A stretch of 9,447 nucleotides of DNA from a bacterium (GTDB taxonomy: Bacteria > Krumholzibacteriota > Krumholzibacteriia > LZORAL124-64-63): NCBI GenBank assembly GCA_030635025.1, contig DAOVZQ010000055.1, positions 1 through 9,447 of the forward strand. The letters run 5' to 3'. Positions 6,744 to 9,447 of this stretch are shown here, one piece after another; position 1 is the first letter of the stretch, and each line of letters begins with the position of its first letter. The position numbers and the translations under genes are program-made. The notes beneath the pieces were generated by a model. The model saw nothing but the letters and a program-made list of their open reading frames with translations. It did no database searches and was not told the origin of the DNA.

Positions 6744-8000
6744 ATGTTACAAGCTTCATCAACATGTCCGCTCCGGTTCTCGTACTCCGCGATCTTTGCA
6801 TTTTTCATTGTTTCCTGCCTGCTGCCCGTAACCGTACAAGCGGAGAAATGGTTGATCGCCGACGAGAAGGACCAGGTGATTCGCGAGATCCTGAAACCCC
6901 TACTGCCCATTGCCGAGAGGCAGTTCAGGCGGTTCGACGCCGATGTCGCCCAAGTTTACCGCCAGCTCGTCATCGAAGCCTCGAACGAGTCGTTCTGCGA
7001 ATACCAGAACGACATCTGGTGGGTGCGACGCGGCCAGGCGGAGCACATCACCAACTTCGTGCGCGATTTCGATCCGGCCGTGAAGATCGAGGACGTGAAG
7101 GCTTTCCTGATCCGCCCCGGCCGATTCGATCGACAGGCCGCCCTGGAGGCGGAGATCATCCACTTGGAAAAGGACAGGATCTACATCCAAAAGGGTGACG
7201 GTAAGAACCGCGCCGCCAACCTCGTGATCGGGTTCGACACCGCACAACCCGGCGATCTGCTCGGCGTCTCAATCAAGCTGATGGTCAAGGAGACCCTGAA
7301 CTGGCGCTCCTGGCTCGTTGCCGAATCGGAACCCGTGGCACGGGTCGAACTGCGCGTCAGGAACGGCGCAGAGCTGGCCTACAACGAGGCCGGCCATCGA
7401 TTCGCGGAGGGGATGATCAAGACGGAGATTCTCGAGCAGGTCGGCGGACAGATCCGGGATATCCGGCTATGGGCCGACGCCGTGGATCCCATTCTGTATG
7501 AGCCCTATGCTCCGCCCGACTTCAAGCAGTCTCCCGGTTTCCAGGTATCCTGGCGGGCGAGACTTCTCTTTCTCGGCGGAGGCCAGGGGATCTGGTGGTA
7601 TTACCGACACTGGAACCAAGTCGCTATCCGCATGTCCGCCGCGGAAAACCAGTATCTGAAGAAAACCAAGCACACCGACGAAGAGGCCGGTCGGGTGGCG
7701 GCCCAACTCGCCGGGATGGAGGCCGCGGACGCCTTGTTCCGCTTCGTGCGTGATGAGCTCATCCACCTGCCGAGCCGCGCATTCTACCGCAACGACGACT
7801 GGCCGACAGTCGACGAGATCCTCAAAACCGGAGCCGGCTCCAGCACTGAAAAATCCTACCTGCTCCTGGCCATGTTGCGTAGCCGGGGCCTCATGGCCGA
7901 CATCATCTGGACCCACGATACGCACAGTGGAGGCTTCTTCACGGATTATCCCAACTGGGGACAGGTGCCGACTCCATTGGTCCGTGTGACCTCTGCGTGA
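6744..8000 (+). CDS. N-terminal part: signal peptide, DUF3857 and degenerate transglutaminase-like domain
   Basis: This is the 418-residue part up to the in-frame TGA. The signal peptide has a hydrophobic core at about 15-28 and a likely cleavage after VQA at residue 33. DUF3857 lies at about 60-220, with FDTAQPGDLLGVSIKL at 164-179 matching the family's 'P....GD.i...' strand and ESEPVARVELRVR after it. The transglutaminase-like fold starts at about 325 (AADALFRFVRDELIHLP) and has the core helix SYLLLAMLRSRGLMAD (371-386). The family's catalytic Cys, normally in G-x-C-x-x-K before this helix, is Ser367 here, and the segment where His is expected reads TPLVRV with no His. Hydrolase or transferase activity is therefore doubtful. 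The nearest Shine-Dalgarno-like stretch, GAAGGGA (6725-6731), lies 12 nt from the ATG, which is far, so initiation may be weak. The product is probably periplasmic. Confidence 0.8.
   Translation: MLQASSTCPLRFSYSAIFAFFIVSCLLPVTVQAEKWLIADEKDQVIREILKPLLPIAERQFRRFDADVAQVYRQLVIEASNESFCEYQNDIWWVRRGQAEHITNFVRDFDPAVKIEDVKAFLIRPGRFDRQAALEAEIIHLEKDRIYIQKGDGKNRAANLVIGFDTAQPGDLLGVSIKLMVKETLNWRSWLVAESEPVARVELRVRNGAELAYNEAGHRFAEGMIKTEILEQVGGQIRDIRLWADAVDPILYEPYAPPDFKQSPGFQVSWRARLLFLGGGQGIWWYYRHWNQVAIRMSAAENQYLKKTKHTDEEAGRVAAQLAGMEAADALFRFVRDELIHLPSRAFYRNDDWPTVDEILKTGAGSSTEKSYLLLAMLRSRGLMADIIWTHDTHSGGFFTDYPNWGQVPTPLVRVTSA
7998..8000 (+). other. In-frame TGA codon inside the DUF3857 gene
   Basis: Codon 419 is TGA, between VRVTSA and KTRWFDIGC. 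Family alignments favour a small or polar residue before the K-x-R-W-F-D strand, so an original GGA (Gly) or CGA (Arg) is plausible. A weak 4-bp stem, GACA (8016-8019) with TGTC (8025-8028), lies 16 nt downstream; it is too short to count as evidence for a bacterial SECIS element. Confidence 0.85.
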
Positions 8001-8873
8001 AAAACTCGTTGGTTCGACATCGGGTGTCACGACTGCAGGCCCGGCAAGATCCGGCCCCGCTTCATTGCCGAGCCCGGACTCAGCTACCAGGGAGACACCG
8101 AATATCTCCACGATGAATTCATCGACGCCGTCATGAATGAAGCCCTCTCGAGGCACGTGAACCCCGCGGACCTCTACCTGCGGTCCATCGTGCGAAAGAA
8201 CTGGTGTTCGCTGATCGACATTCCGGGCGACCTGCAACGGCCCGCCGGCTGGACCAGGGAGACCCTCCGTTTCGAGGAGGTCTCGGATCAGTCGTCCGTC
8301 GCACGACTCCGCATCCTCTCGGGCGGGTTGACCCCTCTCAGACGCAACATGCTACTTGCGGATACCCCCGAAGCCGTGGTTCTCGAGTGGGCGCAGGCTC
8401 GTTACGAGATCGCACGGGACACCACAGAGGTAGCCCTGTCGTCTTCCGGCGCGGATACGCTCGACGTGTCGGTCCGTCTGGATTGCGGACCGATCGGCGC
8501 TCCCATGGACGACGTCTGGATCCTGCCGCCCGCAGTCGTGTTCGGTGAGCCGGCAATCGGGCCTTGGCCGACCAAACGAAGAACGCCGTTCAGGGTCGAG
8601 CAGAGCTTAGATCGTCATTGGGAGTTCAGAATCCCCCTGCCGGAAGGATGGGAGAGAGTCGAAGTCCCGGAGGACCGTACGCTGGGCTTCAAGCTCATGA
8701 AATACGAGGTCTCGTTCCGGGTCTATCAGGGCGAACTTGTGGTTCGACGATCTCTGGAGGAACGCGTCGGCAGCGTGGACAAACCCGAAAGCGTTGCCTT
8801 GATCGGCAAGGAAGCGGCCGCCATCCGCGAACTCGAAACGACACCGGTCGTTCTACGTCGGATTGGAGATTGA
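8001..8873 (+). CDS. C-terminal part of the interrupted DUF3857 / transglutaminase-like protein
   Basis: These 290 codons are in the same frame as the part before TGA 7998-8000. An ATG at 8133 would give a 246-residue product, but no Shine-Dalgarno precedes it and it would skip the conserved KTRWFDIGCHDCRPGKI strand (residues 420-436), so independent translation is unlikely. After that strand (Asp425 as the likely third-triad residue, Cys428 and Cys431 as a CxxC pair) comes a helical stretch. A C-terminal beta domain follows from about 8574 (RTPFRVEQ, then IPLPEGWERVEVPED, then GELVVRRSLEERV), the DUF3858-like tail usual in this family. It ends at TGA 8871-8873, 2 bp before the next gene's GTG. 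The intact downstream frame argues that the interruption is recent or artefactual. Confidence 0.7.
   Translation, partial: KTRWFDIGCHDCRPGKIRPRFIAEPGLSYQGDTEYLHDEFIDAVMNEALSRHVNPADLYLRSIVRKNWCSLIDIPGDLQRPAGWTRETLRFEEVSDQSSVARLRILSGGLTPLRRNMLLADTPEAVVLEWAQARYEIARDTTEVALSSSGADTLDVSVRLDCGPIGAPMDDVWILPPAVVFGEPAIGPWPTKRRTPFRVEQSLDRHWEFRIPLPEGWERVEVPEDRTLGFKLMKYEVSFRVYQGELVVRRSLEERVGSVDKPESVALIGKEAAAIRELETTPVVLRRIGD
8865..8869 (+). promoter_or_regulatory. Ribosome binding site choosing GTG at 8876
   Basis: GGAGA lies 6 nt before GTG 8876, inside the last codons of the preceding gene. This supports the GTG start and translational coupling. Confidence 0.6.
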
Positions 8874-8875
8874 GC

Positions 8876-9447
8876 GTGCGGACCTGCCTGCGTTGCGGTC
8901 TGATCGCGTTCATGGTCCTCTCGTCCCCGGCTCTCGCTCCGGCGAAGGGGCTATCGCCGCCATCGGCTCCCGACCCGGCCCGGATTGCGCAGTTCCTCGA
9001 ATGCCATCGGGATGTCGGCCTGGTGACGATCCAGGACTGGCTCGGCCTGGATGTTCGGTATCGAGAGGGCGACGGCGGCCTGAGCGGCAAGATGATCGAG
9101 ATCATCGACGTCTGCGTCCAGGATCGCGCCGAACTGGAGGCCGCGTCGACCGTGTTCGCAGAGGACGGGCCTCGTTTCCGCCTGAAGGATATCGAGGTTC
9201 GGGTTCTGAGCGACGGCGACGAGCGTCGATTCCGGCGCAAGGATCTCCGCTGGATGGAGATGACCAGCCGTGGCGACGGCGTGTACATACTCGACGGAAC
9301 GATCGCCTCCGCCATGATACCCGGGATAAGGATCGGCGATCGGATCCGGGTTGTTCGGGAGTACGATCTCAAAGGCATCTTCGGCTTGCCCCCCCATAGT
9401 CTGGGATCAGCGCTCAGGCCGGCCCTCGAATGCGGATACGAAATCCG
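8876..9447 (+). CDS. Second DUF3857-family exported protein (3'-truncated)
   Basis: The gene starts at GTG 8876 and the frame stays open to the window end, giving 190 codons plus 2 nt. The N-terminus is a signal peptide: VRTCLRCG, then a hydrophobic core LIAFMVLSS, then PALAPA as a likely cleavage region near residues 20-23. From about residue 50 it reads as a DUF3857 domain: a long strand series ending in MIPGIRIGDRIRVVREYDL, the family's 'lPg...GD.i...y.y' signature. The transglutaminase-like half should lie beyond the window. It starts 2 bp after the stop of the previous DUF3857 gene with a Shine-Dalgarno inside that gene, so the two are operonic and coupled. They share family but differ clearly in sequence, so they are old paralogues, not a recent duplication. 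Function is unknown; a periplasmic or envelope role is inferred from export. Confidence 0.85.
   Translation, partial: MRTCLRCGLIAFMVLSSPALAPAKGLSPPSAPDPARIAQFLECHRDVGLVTIQDWLGLDVRYREGDGGLSGKMIEIIDVCVQDRAELEAASTVFAEDGPRFRLKDIEVRVLSDGDERRFRRKDLRWMEMTSRGDGVYILDGTIASAMIPGIRIGDRIRVVREYDLKGIFGLPPHSLGSALRPALECGYEI

Larger units (their letters stand above)
6744..8873 (+). pseudogene. DUF3857 / transglutaminase-like exported protein interrupted by one in-frame TGA
   Basis: Read through TGA 7998-8000, the frame stays open to TGA 8871-8873 and gives one 709-codon protein with the layout usual for DUF3857 proteins: signal peptide, DUF3857, transglutaminase-like fold and C-terminal beta domain. The residues straight after the stop (KTRWFDIGCHDC) supply the strand carrying the third-triad Asp that should follow the segment before the stop (TPLVRV). 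The two parts are therefore one gene, not two neighbours. Explanations in order of likelihood: a recent nonsense mutation (CGA or GGA to TGA is one base), an assembly or sequencing error, or recoding of UGA. Genome-wide reassignment of TGA is unlikely because gene 1 ends at TGA (4566) and this gene ends at TGA, with GTG of the next gene 2 bp later. Confidence 0.7.

Noticed and set aside
8016..8028. GACA/TGTC stem-loop as a SECIS element for the TGA at 7998
   Set aside because: A 4-bp stem is too short and the loop lacks a clear bacterial SECIS signature; kept only as a hypothesis to test.
7467..8237. Minus-strand open frame spanning the in-frame TGA region
   Set aside because: The + strand on both sides encodes conserved DUF3857/transglutaminase strands in one frame; the antisense translation shows no domain and no ribosome binding site.
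8133..8873. Independent gene starting at ATG 8133
   Set aside because: There is no Shine-Dalgarno, the start lies inside a domain, and the conserved strand at 8001-8053 would be left out. It is the C-terminal part of the gene that begins at 6744.
1..9447. CRISPR arrays, tRNA/rRNA genes, insertion sequences
   Set aside because: I saw no regularly spaced short repeats, no cloverleaf or rRNA-like stretch, and no transposase or terminal inverted repeats.

Overview
The window is GC-rich, and everything I can support as a gene lies on the + strand. All of these genes encode exported proteins of a Gram-negative-type cell: a very large modular secreted protein with a FlgD-like / type IX-style C-terminal tail, a small secreted protein, a lipoprotein, and two DUF3857-type proteins with signal peptides. 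This mix (choice-of-anchor/BACON Ig-like modules, FlgD-like sorting tails, DUF3857 proteins) is typical of the FCB superphylum and neighbouring candidate phyla such as Eisenbacteria or Krumholzibacteriota. The phylum is inference only; there is no rRNA, tRNA or marker gene in the window.

Layout. (1) Positions 3-4568: the C-terminal 1,521 residues of a giant exported protein whose start lies upstream. It consists of the end of a fibronectin-III-like domain, three Ig-like (BACON / choice-of-anchor) modules, two ASH-type modules, two GATase1/DUF4350-like domains nested inside Ig-like modules, a 'GW..IG.P' module, a pre-tail beta domain and a FlgD-like C-terminal domain. A unit of about 1.35-1.4 kb is tandemly duplicated inside the gene. 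(2) Positions 4655-5206: a small secreted protein that looks like a free-standing copy of the pre-tail domain of gene 1, followed by a strong intrinsic terminator (5227-5258). (3) Positions 5261-5558: a mostly non-coding stretch with a doubtful 44-residue ORF, an 8-bp hairpin, and a palindrome or candidate promoter. (4) Positions 5559-6677: a lipoprotein whose N-terminal half resembles a degenerate M23/LytM fold and whose C-terminal half is an unnamed beta-rich domain. (5) Positions 6744-8873: a DUF3857 / transglutaminase-like protein interrupted by one in-frame TGA at 7998-8000. (6) From 8876 to the window end: the N-terminal part of a second DUF3857 protein, translationally coupled to gene 5.

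How they fit together. Gene 1 and gene 2 seem to share a domain and are adjacent, and the terminator closes that unit. The lipoprotein follows as an apparently new unit. The two DUF3857 proteins are separated by only 2 bp and form an operon. No biochemical pathway can be assigned. The most informative oddities are the in-frame TGA with the reading frame intact on both sides, the loss of the Cys and His expected in the transglutaminase-like fold, and the Rossmann-like domains nested inside Ig-like modules.
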